From assembly GCA_031383555.1 (NCBI GenBank), contig JANMZR010000224.1, positions 1-37,662 on the forward strand: a stretch of DNA of 37,662 nt, written 5' to 3'. Position numbers and translations under genes: made by a program. The notes beneath the pieces are model-generated. The model saw nothing but the letters and a program-made list of their open reading frames with translations. It was not told the origin of the DNA and searched no databases. Position 1 is the first letter of the stretch; each line of letters opens with the position of its first letter. This document shows, piece after piece, positions 17,290 through 25,924 of this stretch. Origin of the DNA: JANMZR01 sp031383555. GTDB taxonomy: Bacteria; Bacteroidota; Bacteroidia; Cytophagales; Spirosomataceae.

Positions 17290-18813
17290 TTAGCGGTAGT
17301 TTTTCTTCTCGGCAATCTCATCTTTAATTCTTTTATTGATGTCAATTTTTGAACCGATAAAAGCAAATATTGAAGTCCCAAATTCTCGTGAATAGCTGTT
17401 AGTAATAGAACCTGCAATTGATGAAGTTTCAAAAAAGGGTGATGTTTCTTTAAGTTCAGCATCTGTTTCATTTGACTCTATAATTCTGATTATGTTCTCA
17501 TACTTTATTGTTAAATCAAACCAATCTATATAGTCAGCATTGAATGAAACTGCCTTTACTTTTTGTTGTGTATAATAATTTATTGCTCCTGCTTGTCCGT
17601 AGTTGTCGCAAAGAATTAGCGTCTTTTTTTTACTCGGTAATTTTAAATAAATACTATCAACTTTTAATGCCAACTCTTTCCAGCCTAACATATCAGCGTA
17701 ATCTTGTGGTATTTCGTGGTCTTTGCCGTCTTCCCAACGAAGTAAGCCAAGTTTTTGATAGGTCTGTCTATGATTTATGATATATTCGGGGCTTTTGTTT
17801 GGAAAAAATAAATTGTACATAGGAATGAAAAATAGAATTGGTATTGCGATAAAAACTGGTTGCAAATATCTTTTCCAACCTTGCTTTAGTTTGTCTGCAA
17901 GAAATACTGAACCAAAAGCAACGTAAATTGGATAAAGGCCGATTGCATAATAATCTTTTGCTTTAAAATAGGTAAAAACAATTAAAGTGAAAATAATTGT
18001 CCACAAAAAAGTTTTGTATTTTTTATAAGGATTGTAAAAGATTAGTGCATACAAGGCTGAAATAATAACGAATAAAGAACCTACAAAGAAGAATATTTGC
18101 GATTTTAAAAAATCTAACCTGTTTACATTAACCAACTGGGTATCTGACAATTCCTCCAAATGATGGATAACAGGAAAGTTGTTTTTGAACTGCCAAATAA
18201 GGTTTGGCAAAATAATTAAAAGTCCAAGTAGAAGAGAAAAGTATAATTCTTTTTTTGCAAATATTTTACGTTGTTTAGTTAATGAAATAGAAGGCATTAA
18301 TCCTATTACAAGAAATACTATATTGTATTTATTTAGAAAGCCAAATGCAAAAACAAAAGCACCAATGAAAAGCCATTTTGTATTTTCTGTTTTAAAATAT
18401 TTGAGTATAATAAAATAAAAAGTTGTCCAACTTAATACGTCAAAAGAGTTTGGCTGAAATAAAGTATTCAATCTTAAAAGGGCTGAGAATAGAACACAAG
18501 TTGCCCCTAAGATTAGAGCAAATAAATTTCCGTTCAACTCTTCATTTGCTTTCCAAACTATAAAAATTGTCAAAGCCCCAAATAGCGCTGGGAAAAACTT
18601 TACCCAAAAAACAGAGTTTCCAAGTGAATGGATTAAATATGAAACCCAAGAGGTGAATGGTGGAACAGACTGAAACCCCCAAGCCAGGTGTTGTCCTTGG
18701 TCAAGGTGCAAATACTCGTCTCTTTGTAAGTCGTATTCTGAACCTAGTAAAATGTATTGCAGAATGAATTTTAGTAGAATAAATCCGATTAAAATTAATG
18801 TCTTCTTTGTCAT
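17290..18813 (-). CDS. GT39-type (PMT/ArnT-like) membrane glycosyltransferase
   Basis: I place the start at ATG 18813, where a hydrophobic helix begins (MTKKTLILIGFILLKF). The 32 codons before it look like spacer DNA. The ~507-residue protein has about ten transmembrane helices and the RDEYLHLDQGQHLAWG motif in the first periplasmic loop, matching the catalytic acidic pair of polyprenyl-phosphate-sugar-using GT-C enzymes. A soluble C-terminal tail follows. It would move a sugar from a lipid carrier to a protein or lipid acceptor in the periplasm. The acceptor is unknown. The gene is an isolated insert between repeat copies and spacer-like DNA. Confidence 0.82.
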   Translation of the reverse strand: MTKKTLILIGFILLKFILQYILLGSEYDLQRDEYLHLDQGQHLAWGFQSVPPFTSWVSYLIHSLGNSVFWVKFFPALFGALTIFIVWKANEELNGNLFALILGATCVLFSALLRLNTLFQPNSFDVLSWTTFYFIILKYFKTENTKWLFIGAFVFAFGFLNKYNIVFLVIGLMPSISLTKQRKIFAKKELYFSLLLGLLIILPNLIWQFKNNFPVIHHLEELSDTQLVNVNRLDFLKSQIFFFVGSLFVIISALYALIFYNPYKKYKTFLWTIIFTLIVFTYFKAKDYYAIGLYPIYVAFGSVFLADKLKQGWKRYLQPVFIAIPILFFIPMYNLFFPNKSPEYIINHRQTYQKLGLLRWEDGKDHEIPQDYADMLGWKELALKVDSIYLKLPSKKKTLILCDNYGQAGAINYYTQQKVKAVSFNADYIDWFDLTIKYENIIRIIESNETDAELKETSPFFETSSIAGSITNSYSREFGTSIFAFIGSKIDINKRIKDEIAEKKNYR

Positions 18814-19014
18814 ACTGTGAGGTCTGCTAAAATTCTGACTAACGTTTTGGTGTTTTGTGTTAGGGTGGGAAATCGAAGGACAAAAGCCGATATTATTACT
18901 AAAGTTCAATTGAAAAACTTTTGTTGAACTAGCTATCAGCCCGCCTAACTCAAAGCACTTATGTAAAATAGATTACTATTTTGTAATGCACAAAATCTAA
19001 TTTACAGGAAGAAA
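18814..19014. other. Cassette-like spacer upstream of the glycosyltransferase gene
   Basis: This gene-free stretch holds, on the minus strand, GAGTTAGGCGGGC and CACCCTAAC followed by AACGTTAGTC. These are short RYYYAAC/GTTRRRY-like cores of the kind seen around gene cassettes. No coding frame is convincing. It ends at the start of the IS110 remnant. Confidence 0.3.
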
Positions 19015-19184
19015 ATGGAAACACCAAAACTATTTATTGGCTTGGACGTTCACAATAATATTGGCCGCCTTGGAACGGACTGACTACATCCGAACTGAGT
19101 TTAGCCGTCACAAAACTTTCAGCCAACAGGCTGACCCAAAACTTTAGGAGGAGTATGTGGATAAAAGCTTTCCTTGGATAAATC
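19015..19184 (+). mobile_element. Decayed IS110-family transposase, N-terminal fragment
   Basis: The ATG at 19015 opens METPKLFIGLDVH, which matches the start of IS110-family DEDD transposases. A small indel shifts the frame, and another frame then gives YIRTEFSRHKTFSQQADPKL, an in-frame stop, and EEYVDKSFP, the next conserved stretch of the family. Homology stops exactly where the dispersed repeat begins (about 19178-19188). Only about 55 of the usual >300 residues remain, so it cannot transpose. Confidence 0.75.
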
Positions 19185-19187
19185 TAT

Positions 19188-19235
19188 TTGATCGACCAGA
19201 AATAGTTATATTTTAATCAAGTATTTTGTACAATT
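19188..19235. repeat. Dispersed repeat, copy 2
   Basis: TTGATCGACCAGAAATAGTT followed by ATATTTTAATCAA is nearly identical to copies 1 and 3. It directly follows the truncated IS110 gene, and its end overlaps the stop codon of sbtA (19217-19219). The GATAAATC block just before it (from 19177) is shared with copy 3. Confidence 0.65.
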
Positions 19236-20179
19236 AGAAAATAGATAGGCATACCAATTGTTATATTTATAGGGAAAGTTACTGCAAGAGCCATTGGTAA
19301 GAAAAGCCCAGGATTTGATTGGGGAACTGAAATTTTCATAGCAGCAGGTACAGCAATATAAGAGGCACTTGCGGCTAAAATTGCAAACATAAAACGATTT
19401 GATATGTCTTGCGTGATTAAGGAACTCAACATTGCAATGATACAACCATTAATTATTGGAATTAATATTGCAAAAATAATGGGGAACCAACCGAATGAGA
19501 AAAATGCTTTTAGTTTTCTTCCACTTGTAATTCCCATGTCTAATAGAAAAATAGCAAGAAAGCCTTTAAAAAGATCATTGGTAAATGGTTTTATTCCTTC
19601 TGCCTGTTTATCACTAGCTAGGTAACCTATAATTAAACTACCTAGTATTAGCAATACACTCCCATTTGTAAATGAATGTTTTATGGCGGTTCGTTTCTTT
19701 ATTATTTCGTTTTCGTCATTATTAAATATAGAAATTAGTAAAAGACCAACAATAATTGCTGGTGATTCCATCAAAGCCATAATGGCTACCATGTGGCCAT
19801 GAAGTGGCATTTGCTGAGATTCAAGATAAGAAACAGCTGTCACAAATGTTACTGCACTTACCGAGCCATAAGTAGCTGCTACGGCACCAGCGTCAAATAC
19901 ACTCAATCTTCTTTTAAGAATAAAGAATGTGTAGATTGGTATGATTAAGGATATAGAAACCCCAAATAACATTGACCATCCAATTTCCATTGTAAATACC
20001 TCATGAGATAATTCTTGTCCACCTTTAAATCCGATAGCAAATAGTAAATAAAGAGAAATGAATTTTGAAGAATTGGGAGGTATCTCCAAATCGCTTTTTA
20101 GAACAACAGCAATAACACCAAGTACAAAAAAGAGTAATGCTGGGTTTGTTAAATTTTCTATTAGTAAATTAAAATTCAT
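19217..20179 (-). CDS. sbtA: Sodium-dependent bicarbonate transporter SbtA
   Basis: The 320-residue protein has about ten transmembrane helices in two inverted repeats and the SbtA (DUF897) signatures TYGSVSAVTFVTAVSYL (first half) and ASASYIAVPAAMKISVP followed by AVTFPINITIGMPIYF (second half). SbtA imports HCO3- with Na+ across the inner membrane, classically in cyanobacteria under low CO2. It is the last gene of the nine-gene operon, 26 bp after dihydroorotase. The stop codon lies in a dispersed repeat, so the native 3' end may have been replaced by a rearrangement without loss of the transporter fold. Confidence 0.92.
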   Translation of the reverse strand: MNFNLLIENLTNPALLFFVLGVIAVVLKSDLEIPPNSSKFISLYLLFAIGFKGGQELSHEVFTMEIGWSMLFGVSISLIIPIYTFFILKRRLSVFDAGAVAATYGSVSAVTFVTAVSYLESQQMPLHGHMVAIMALMESPAIIVGLLLISIFNNDENEIIKKRTAIKHSFTNGSVLLILGSLIIGYLASDKQAEGIKPFTNDLFKGFLAIFLLDMGITSGRKLKAFFSFGWFPIIFAILIPIINGCIIAMLSSLITQDISNRFMFAILAASASYIAVPAAMKISVPQSNPGLFLPMALAVTFPINITIGMPIYFLIVQNT

Positions 20180-20205
20180 ATTGTTATTTTATTGTTAATG
20201 TTTGA

Positions 20206-21558
20206 TTATCTTATTTTTGAGAATTTTAATCTTTTGCCAATTTTATTATCATTTATGATTCCATTGTCATAAACTAAGTTTCCATTTACAAATGTTTTTA
20301 CAATTTTACTTTTGAATAACTGATTTTCAAAAGGAGACCATTGGCATTTATAAAGTATATTATCATGAGTTACTTTCCATTTATTATTTAGATCAACTAA
20401 AACTAAATCTGCAAAATACCCTTCACGAATGTAGCCTCTTTCCTTAATCCTATATATTTCAGCAACATGGTGGCTCATCTTTTCAACTATTTTTTCAATA
20501 CTTATTTTTCCTTGATGAACTAATTCAAGCATTACAGGTAAAGCATGTTGAACCAAAGGGCCACCGGACATAGCTTTGAAATAAGAACCACTTTTTTCTT
20601 CGATAGTATGAGGCGCATGGTCCGTCGCAATAATATCAAGTTTATTATCCAAAAGAGCCGCTAATAATCCGTTTTTATCTTCCTCTGTTTTAATGGCGGG
20701 ATTCCATTTTATTTTAGCTCCTAACCTTTCATAATCGTTATCTGAAAACGAAAGGTGATGCACACAGGCTTCAGCTGTAATTCGTTTTTCTCGAATAGCT
20801 ATTCTATTGTCGAATAAATTGGCTTCTGCAAGTGTGGAAATATGAAATAAATGTAACCGATTATTATGCTTTTTAGCAATTTCCAAAACACGTTTTGTGG
20901 CAGTTAGACAAGCCTCTTCACTTCTTATTTTTGGATGAAATTCAAATGGAATATTTTCCCCATACTTTTTGCGATAAAGGTTGGTGTTATTTTTAATGAT
21001 AGCATCGTCTTCGCTATGTAATGCAACCAAAGAATCTGTGCGAGAAAAAAGTTTTTCTAAAAATTCGGGATAATTAGCTAAAATACCTTCGTCATTATTG
21101 AAATATAATCCATCGTCGGTTATGCCACAAACACTTTCATTATTGGTTTTTAGTGCTTCTTCTAAATTGTTTTGATTGATTCCCATAAAAAAGGAATAGT
21201 TAGCCACTGATGTTTTTGATGCTATAAGATATTTTTCCTCTAACAAATCTTGGGTTAAGGTATTGGGTATTGTGTTTGGCATTTCCATAAAAGATGTTAT
21301 TCCACCAGCTACTGCTGCCCTTGATTCGGAGTAAATAGTTCCTTTATGGGTTAAACCTGGTTCTCGAAAGTGTACTTGATCATCAATAACTCCAGGCAAT
21401 ACACAAAGTCCTTCGGCATTAATTTCCTTTATTGAACTATCACTTGGCAAATTGATGGATGTTCCTATTTTTTCAATACGTTCATTCACAATTAGAATAT
21501 CTGCAACAATACTATTGCCTTCATTTACAATAGAAACGTTTCGTATAATTGTTTTCAT
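20206..21558 (-). CDS. pyrC: Dihydroorotase
   Basis: The 450-residue amidohydrolase cyclises carbamoyl-aspartate to dihydroorotate in pyrimidine synthesis. Visible motifs are DDQVHFREPG (59-68), AGGITSFMEMPNT, and ATDHAPH in the last third. The first metal site reads Q-V-H rather than the textbook H-x-H, a variant I believe is common in Bacteroidota. Activity should still be checked. It starts directly after the Sua5 stop codon with no gap, so it is translationally coupled. Its substrate derives from carbamoyl phosphate, hence from bicarbonate. Confidence 0.88.
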   Translation of the reverse strand: MKTIIRNVSIVNEGNSIVADILIVNERIEKIGTSINLPSDSSIKEINAEGLCVLPGVIDDQVHFREPGLTHKGTIYSESRAAVAGGITSFMEMPNTIPNTLTQDLLEEKYLIASKTSVANYSFFMGINQNNLEEALKTNNESVCGITDDGLYFNNDEGILANYPEFLEKLFSRTDSLVALHSEDDAIIKNNTNLYRKKYGENIPFEFHPKIRSEEACLTATKRVLEIAKKHNNRLHLFHISTLAEANLFDNRIAIREKRITAEACVHHLSFSDNDYERLGAKIKWNPAIKTEEDKNGLLAALLDNKLDIIATDHAPHTIEEKSGSYFKAMSGGPLVQHALPVMLELVHQGKISIEKIVEKMSHHVAEIYRIKERGYIREGYFADLVLVDLNNKWKVTHDNILYKCQWSPFENQLFKSKIVKTFVNGNLVYDNGIINDNKIGKRLKFSKIR

Positions 21559-22515
21559 CTATTCTCTTTTTGTTGCTCTTTCTAATTTGTCATTAATTGT
21601 TTTGCCCAAACCTTCATCTGGCAATCTTTCGGCTATGATTACATCTAGTTTACTTTGGTCTAAACGATGCATTGCTGCATATAAATTTTTAGCAGCTTCT
21701 TCAAGATTCCCAGAATTTGATAGTATTTCCTGATGCATAATGCTATTATTTTGAATTGGATTTTTAAAAAGCAGCAACCCTATTTTTTTTCCTTCAAAAC
21801 TTTTTAATAACTCAGAAATATCATTTGTAAGGTAGGTGTCCGTTTTTGGTGCATAATGTCGTGAAAGCATTCCTGGTGCGTTTGGGGATTTGTCATTATT
21901 AGTTGTAATGCTTAATTTTCCGACAATTTTTTCGATATCTTCAATAGAAATGCAGCCACGTCTGTACAATACAGGTTGGTCATTTTCAAATCCAATAATA
22001 GTAGATTCTAAACCTTTTTCGCATTCCCCTCCGTCTAAAACAACATCGAGCGCCTCCCCAAAATAATTAAAAACGTGTGCTGCACTTGTTGAGCTTATTG
22101 ACCCAAACGGGTTTGCACTCGGCGCCACTAAAGGGAATTCAAGTGTACCTAATAAAGCTAATGCTAGCGGATGATTAGGAACTCTTACAGCAACTGTTTT
22201 CTTTCCAGCGGTTATTAAATCTGAAATGTGTTCTTGTTTTTTTAATACCAATGTTAAAGGCCCTGGCCAAAATTTATCAGCTAGGAGCAGCGCACCTTCA
22301 GGAATTTCCATAGCAACATCTCTAATACAAGCTGCTGACTTAAGATGAACAATTAAAGGGTTGTAAAAGGGTCTTTTTTTTAGTTCAAAAATCTTTTTAA
22401 TTGCTATTTCACTAAAAGCATTTCCCGCTAAACCATATACAGTTTCGGTGGGAAGTGCTATCAACTCATTTTTCTGAAGTATATCTTTTGCTTTATTTAT
22501 ATCCTTAGTTATCAT
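21559..22515 (-). CDS. tsaC: L-threonylcarbamoyl-AMP synthase (Sua5/YciO/YrdC)
   Basis: The 318-residue length fits the Sua5 type, with an N-terminal YrdC domain (about 1-200) and a C-terminal Sua5 domain. Motifs are LPTETVYGLAGNAF, KKRPFYNPLIVHL, and VAPSANPFGSISSTSA. The enzyme joins threonine, ATP and bicarbonate to give threonylcarbamoyl-AMP, the precursor of the t6A37 tRNA modification. It lies 8 bp after the DUF6671 gene. That it uses bicarbonate directly is notable in an operon ending with SbtA. Confidence 0.93.
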   Translation of the reverse strand: MITKDINKAKDILQKNELIALPTETVYGLAGNAFSEIAIKKIFELKKRPFYNPLIVHLKSAACIRDVAMEIPEGALLLADKFWPGPLTLVLKKQEHISDLITAGKKTVAVRVPNHPLALALLGTLEFPLVAPSANPFGSISSTSAAHVFNYFGEALDVVLDGGECEKGLESTIIGFENDQPVLYRRGCISIEDIEKIVGKLSITTNNDKSPNAPGMLSRHYAPKTDTYLTNDISELLKSFEGKKIGLLLFKNPIQNNSIMHQEILSNSGNLEEAAKNLYAAMHRLDQSKLDVIIAERLPDEGLGKTINDKLERATKRE

Positions 22516-22523
22516 TCTTCTTT

Positions 22524-23369
22524 TTATGGATTACAAAAATCACAGTACATAGGGTCTTCTGTCTGTTTTCCATTCGGATATTTTTCTTCTTTTTGATACG
22601 TGCATCTTTGACAAGTATAGATAAAACTTAAAGTGGAGCGAGAAGGAAATTTGCATTGCTGACAGGGTAGTCCTTCTTTTCTATCCGTAATTCCAAATCC
22701 CGGTGTCATGCATTCTGGACAAATTGATTTTATCTTTTCAACTAATTTGCAGGCAGATTTTTCAATCACCTTCATCCGGCTAGGGTTATACATAGCTCGC
22801 ATATCGGTTTCTATATAAGCTGTTCCGTAATTAGTAATGAGATCAAAAAAAGCTTTGTTTAGCTGCTCTTCATCGGTTATTCCTTTTACAATTTCTCTAA
22901 AATCATCTTTTGATTTTCTAAGAATCAAACCGTGTGAAGGAAAATTTGCATTGGTAGCAAATTCTTGCAGTTCCGTTTCTGTTTTTATTTCAGAACCATT
23001 AAAATTGGTTTCCATACTTAGCTCCTTTGCAATAATTTCTAATCCATTCTTTTTATCAATAAAAAGAAGAAATTCATCATCTGCAGGCGCAAAATAAATA
23101 GTTGGATGCATTCCAAATGAACCTTCACTAGCAATAGCCAAATCACAATTAGCTAATTCCATTGCCATCAAGCACTTATTTCTTGCTGTAGTTATGGGGT
23201 CATCTTTTCTTTCAACTTCTCCTGTAAAAGTACCCAGTTCATCTGTATCTAAATCGGGAGCAACAAAACATTTTACACCCAATTCTTTTTCTAAAATTGG
23301 GGCAATCACTTTTTCCTTTTTATGTTTGGTTGCTATTAGTAAATTCCTATCTTGAAAATTAGGCTTCAA
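22524..23369 (-). CDS. DUF6671 family protein with C-terminal zinc ribbon
   Basis: The 281-residue protein matches what I recall of DUF6671: an N-terminal domain beginning DRNLLIATKHKKEKVIAPIL, and a C-terminal cysteine region with CPEC/CQQC and CQRC/CDFC pairs, suggesting two zinc-ribbon knuckles (about 215-281). No catalytic function is known to me. It overlaps the preceding small gene by 11 bp and is 8 bp from the Sua5 gene. Confidence 0.75.
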   Translation of the reverse strand: MKPNFQDRNLLIATKHKKEKVIAPILEKELGVKCFVAPDLDTDELGTFTGEVERKDDPITTARNKCLMAMELANCDLAIASEGSFGMHPTIYFAPADDEFLLFIDKKNGLEIIAKELSMETNFNGSEIKTETELQEFATNANFPSHGLILRKSKDDFREIVKGITDEEQLNKAFFDLITNYGTAYIETDMRAMYNPSRMKVIEKSACKLVEKIKSICPECMTPGFGITDRKEGLPCQQCKFPSRSTLSFIYTCQRCTYQKEEKYPNGKQTEDPMYCDFCNP

Positions 23370-23640
23370 GTAGTGAAATATTTATTTGTGAAGTAATTAA
23401 AAGCCTCTTGTTCTTCAATTTGGCCTCTGAAATTATTTTTAACATTTTTTCTGTTTCTTTTTTTAGTGCAGGAATTCTCTTTTTTGCTATTTCATCATCC
23501 TTACCAAACCTTACTTGTGAACTAAAATTTTTCATTTCATGAAAATGAATTTTAGCATAAAAAATACTCATTAAAATTTCACTCGCCTCTTCATCTGAAA
23601 AATTGCCTTCAATTAATTTTACTTTTTCGATTTTGTTCAT
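23359..23640 (-). CDS. Small uncharacterised protein, paralogue of 23811-24053
   Basis: I use ATG 23640 (93 residues, MNKIEKVKLIEGNF). The track's upstream Met adds a translated overlap. It has no signal or membrane segment and a helical, Lys/Glu-rich second half. The N-terminal part VKLIEGNF and the AKIHFHEMKNF segment align with IQLIQGEF and LKIKYHENK of the 80-residue protein two genes upstream, so the two are diverged paralogues. The downstream half differs (RFGKDDEIAKKRIPALKK). The function is unknown. It overlaps the upstream membrane-protein gene by 32 bp and the DUF6671 gene by 11 bp. Confidence 0.65.
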   Translation of the reverse strand: MNKIEKVKLIEGNFSDEEASEILMSIFYAKIHFHEMKNFSSQVRFGKDDEIAKKRIPALKKETEKMLKIISEAKLKNKRLLITSQINISLLEA

Positions 23641-23818
23641 TTTTAATTTGATTTTGAGTTGCCATATTATAGGATGCAAAAGCACCTGTTAATATTACAA
23701 AGGTCGTGAATAGTTGACTATTAATAACATCTTTAGTTATGAAAGCCATTACTAGAAAGGAAATCATCAATACCAAGCAAAAATCGTTTTTCTGACGTTT
23801 AAATTCATTCTTATTCAA
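23609..23818 (-). CDS. Small two-helix membrane protein
   Basis: The 69-residue protein has two hydrophobic helices (about 12-29 and 34-52) with a basic, Gln/Asn-rich tail (NQIKNEQNRKSKIN). It sits between the two small paralogues and overlaps both (8 bp upstream, 32 bp downstream), which argues for a real, co-translated gene. I do not recognise the family. It may anchor the paralogues at the membrane near SbtA, which is inference only. Confidence 0.6.
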   Translation of the reverse strand: MNKNEFKRQKNDFCLVLMISFLVMAFITKDVINSQLFTTFVILTGAFASYNMATQNQIKNEQNRKSKIN

Positions 23819-24053
23819 TTTTAACTATTGCCTCTATTTTTACGCTATTTGTTTTTGAATTGATATTGTTTCTTAATTCAAAAAGTTCTTTTTGTAATCG
23901 CTTTATTTTTGTTTCCCTTGTTTTGATATCCTCTTCATTACTGTGAATATTTATTTTATTCTCATGATACTTTATTTTCAACTGTACCATTTGGCCTATA
24001 AGTTCTATAGCATCGCTGGTGTTAAACTCTCCTTGTATTAGTTGTATATTCAT
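23811..24053 (-). CDS. Small coiled-coil protein, paralogue of 23359-23640
   Basis: This 80-residue protein starts with MNIQLIQGEFNTSDAIELI, then a helical stretch with heptad-like Lys/Glu/Leu spacing (about 38-65, KIKRLQKELFELRNN) that suggests a coiled coil. The N-terminus matches the 93-residue paralogue. It has no signal peptide. It is 12 bp after the CutA-like gene. The function is unknown. Confidence 0.65.
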   Translation of the reverse strand: MNIQLIQGEFNTSDAIELIGQMVQLKIKYHENKINIHSNEEDIKTRETKIKRLQKELFELRNNINSKTNSVKIEAIVKIE

Positions 24054-24065
24054 GTTTTGTTTGTA

Positions 24066-24377
24066 TTAAATTGGTATTGTTTTAGATCTAATTGCATCGT
24101 CAAAAATGCGATTAGAACCAACTATTGGTGTTGAATTGATTGGAGTATCTTCTCCTGTTTTGGCTTCCACAGCTTTTACAATCTCATTGAACAAAAGCGA
24201 TTTTGACTGTGCGGTAATAACGCTGTACATCTCTTCTGAGAAAGTATTATTTTCCAGCTTGTAAGAAATATTATTCTCGTCAATTGTAGCTGATGCGATT
24301 AATTTTTCTTCTAAAAGAAATTTTACCAATTCTTTTGCACTCTCTTGTTTTTTTAAATAAATAATAATGTTAACCAC
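24066..24377 (-). CDS. CutA/PII-like small protein
   Basis: The 103-residue protein fits the CutA pattern for the first ~75 residues: a beta strand, KELVKFLLEEKLIASATI, an aromatic NISYKLEN, and KSLLFNEIVKAVEAKTGEDTPI. CutA and PII proteins share the trimeric ferredoxin-like fold. The C-terminal tail (NSTPIVGSNRIFDDAIRSKTIPI in part) is not typical of CutA. In cyanobacteria SbtA is regulated by the PII-like SbtB, so a CutA/PII-like protein in an sbtA operon is suggestive. The fold call is moderate and any ligand is unknown. Confidence 0.55.
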   Translation of the reverse strand: MVNIIIYLKKQESAKELVKFLLEEKLIASATIDENNISYKLENNTFSEEMYSVITAQSKSLLFNEIVKAVEAKTGEDTPINSTPIVGSNRIFDDAIRSKTIPI

Positions 24378-24395
24378 TTTTTTTGATTATGAAAA

Positions 24396-25832
24396 TTATT
24401 GCCCTTGACCTAATGAATATCCAGCCTTACCATCAAATGAGTATAAATTTTCCGTTTTTATGCTATCTATATTTTCATAAATTGCATTTTTTAAAAGTTC
24501 GATGATGTTTGTTTTATCTATTTCAGAATTTTCCAATGGTTTAAAACGACATCTCCAATGGTCAGTACAAAACGTTTCCTCAAATCCATCCGGCCAAACT
24601 TTAATTCCTCTGTTAGTAATCATGGAGAGTTTTAATCCATTACTTTCAATTTTCTTCACTTTCTCTGCTAGTTTGTTTGGATTAGAACCGCTCCAATGAA
24701 CAAAAATATCCACACCAACTAATTCTTTTTTTGCTGCAGGCTTACGTTTGTATTTAGGTAAGTTTAAAGCTGAATTATTAGCATAAGAAACAGATTTTAA
24801 TATTGAAGGCTTTTTGCCAAGATTTTCAATTACTGCTTTTGCAAATTCCTTTGTTCCCAACTTTTGCTTGCTTGTTCCTTCCTTAAAAATATCGTAAGTA
24901 TGTACGCCATCTTCCAATGTTTTAAGCCAAGCGTTTTGAACTTTTTCTGCAATTTCTGATTGCCCAATATGGTTCAGCATCATAATAGCCCCTTGCAATA
25001 AGCCAGATGGATTGGCTACATTTTGTCCTGCTCTTCTTGGGGCGGAACCGTGTATGGCTTCGAACATAGAACATTCCTCGCCTATATTAGCTGAGCCAGC
25101 TAAACCAACCGAACCCGTTATTTGTGCTGCCACATCACTCAATACATCGCCATATAAATTTGGCATTACAATTACATCAAAAATTTCTGGTGTGTCAGCC
25201 ATTTTAGCCGCACCAATGTCTATTATCCAATGTTCGTTTTCTATTTCAGGATATTCTTTGGCAATTTCATCAAACACTTGGTGAAACAAGCCATCAGTTT
25301 GTTTCATAATATTGTCCTTAGTAAAACAAGTGACTTTTTTGCGATTTTGTTGTTTAGCGTATTCAAAAGCATAGCGAACTATTTTTTCGCAACCAGGTCT
25401 GCTTATTAACTTTAAGCATTGTACTACCTCGTCTGTTTGTTGGTGTTCAATTCCTGCATATAAATCCTCTTCATTTTCTCTTACAATCACAATATCCATT
25501 ATTGGATGCTTTGTGCTTACAAAAGGATGCAAACTCATACAAGGTCTTACGTTTGAATATAACCCTAGGAATTTGCGTGTGGTAACATTCAAACTTTTGT
25601 ATCCGCCACCTTGTGGTGTTGTGATAGGCGCTTTTAGAAATATTTTGTTTCGCCTGATTATTTCCCAAGATTCTGAAGCGATACCTGAAGTGTTACCAGC
25701 TAAATAAACTTTTTCGCCAACTTCAATTTCATCAATTTCAAGTTTGGCACCTGCCGCTAAAATTATTTCTAATGTGGCGTCCATTATCTCAGGGCCAATT
25801 CCGTCTCCTTTTGCTACTGTTATTCTTGTCAT
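24396..25832 (-). CDS. icd: NADP-dependent isocitrate dehydrogenase, Thermus type
   Basis: I use ATG 25832, which gives MTRITVAKGDGIGPEIM. An alternative start at 25853 adds seven residues. The ~478-residue enzyme has the isocitrate-binding core (RENEEDLYAGIEH, KDNIMKQTDG, MPNLYGDVLSD, HGSAPRRAGQNVANP) and a ~130-residue C-terminal domain that marks the Thermus-type family (TIGR02924-like). It oxidises isocitrate to 2-oxoglutarate and CO2 in the TCA cycle. It is the first gene of the operon, divergent from the LysR gene across 92 bp. Confidence 0.93.
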   Translation of the reverse strand: MTRITVAKGDGIGPEIMDATLEIILAAGAKLEIDEIEVGEKVYLAGNTSGIASESWEIIRRNKIFLKAPITTPQGGGYKSLNVTTRKFLGLYSNVRPCMSLHPFVSTKHPIMDIVIVRENEEDLYAGIEHQQTDEVVQCLKLISRPGCEKIVRYAFEYAKQQNRKKVTCFTKDNIMKQTDGLFHQVFDEIAKEYPEIENEHWIIDIGAAKMADTPEIFDVIVMPNLYGDVLSDVAAQITGSVGLAGSANIGEECSMFEAIHGSAPRRAGQNVANPSGLLQGAIMMLNHIGQSEIAEKVQNAWLKTLEDGVHTYDIFKEGTSKQKLGTKEFAKAVIENLGKKPSILKSVSYANNSALNLPKYKRKPAAKKELVGVDIFVHWSGSNPNKLAEKVKKIESNGLKLSMITNRGIKVWPDGFEETFCTDHWRCRFKPLENSEIDKTNIIELLKNAIYENIDSIKTENLYSFDGKAGYSLGQGQ

Positions 25833-25924
25833 ATTTGTTTTAATTAATTTCAATGCCGCAAAATTAAGAATGCAAATTCATAAGTTAATATTTATCTTTG
25901 TAATGTAAACCATAAATATATTTT
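25833..25924. promoter_or_regulatory. Divergent promoter region of the LysR gene and the icd-sbtA operon
   Basis: The 92-bp AT-rich gap holds TATCTTTG at 25893-25900 on the + strand and TAATTTTG on the - strand (plus positions 25859-25866). Both fit the Bacteroidota -7 element TAnnTTTG. The paired TTTG -33 boxes are not at the ideal distance. TTTA-N11-TAAA (25891-25909) is an inverted repeat of the size bound by LysR proteins. These are candidate elements only. Confidence 0.45.
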
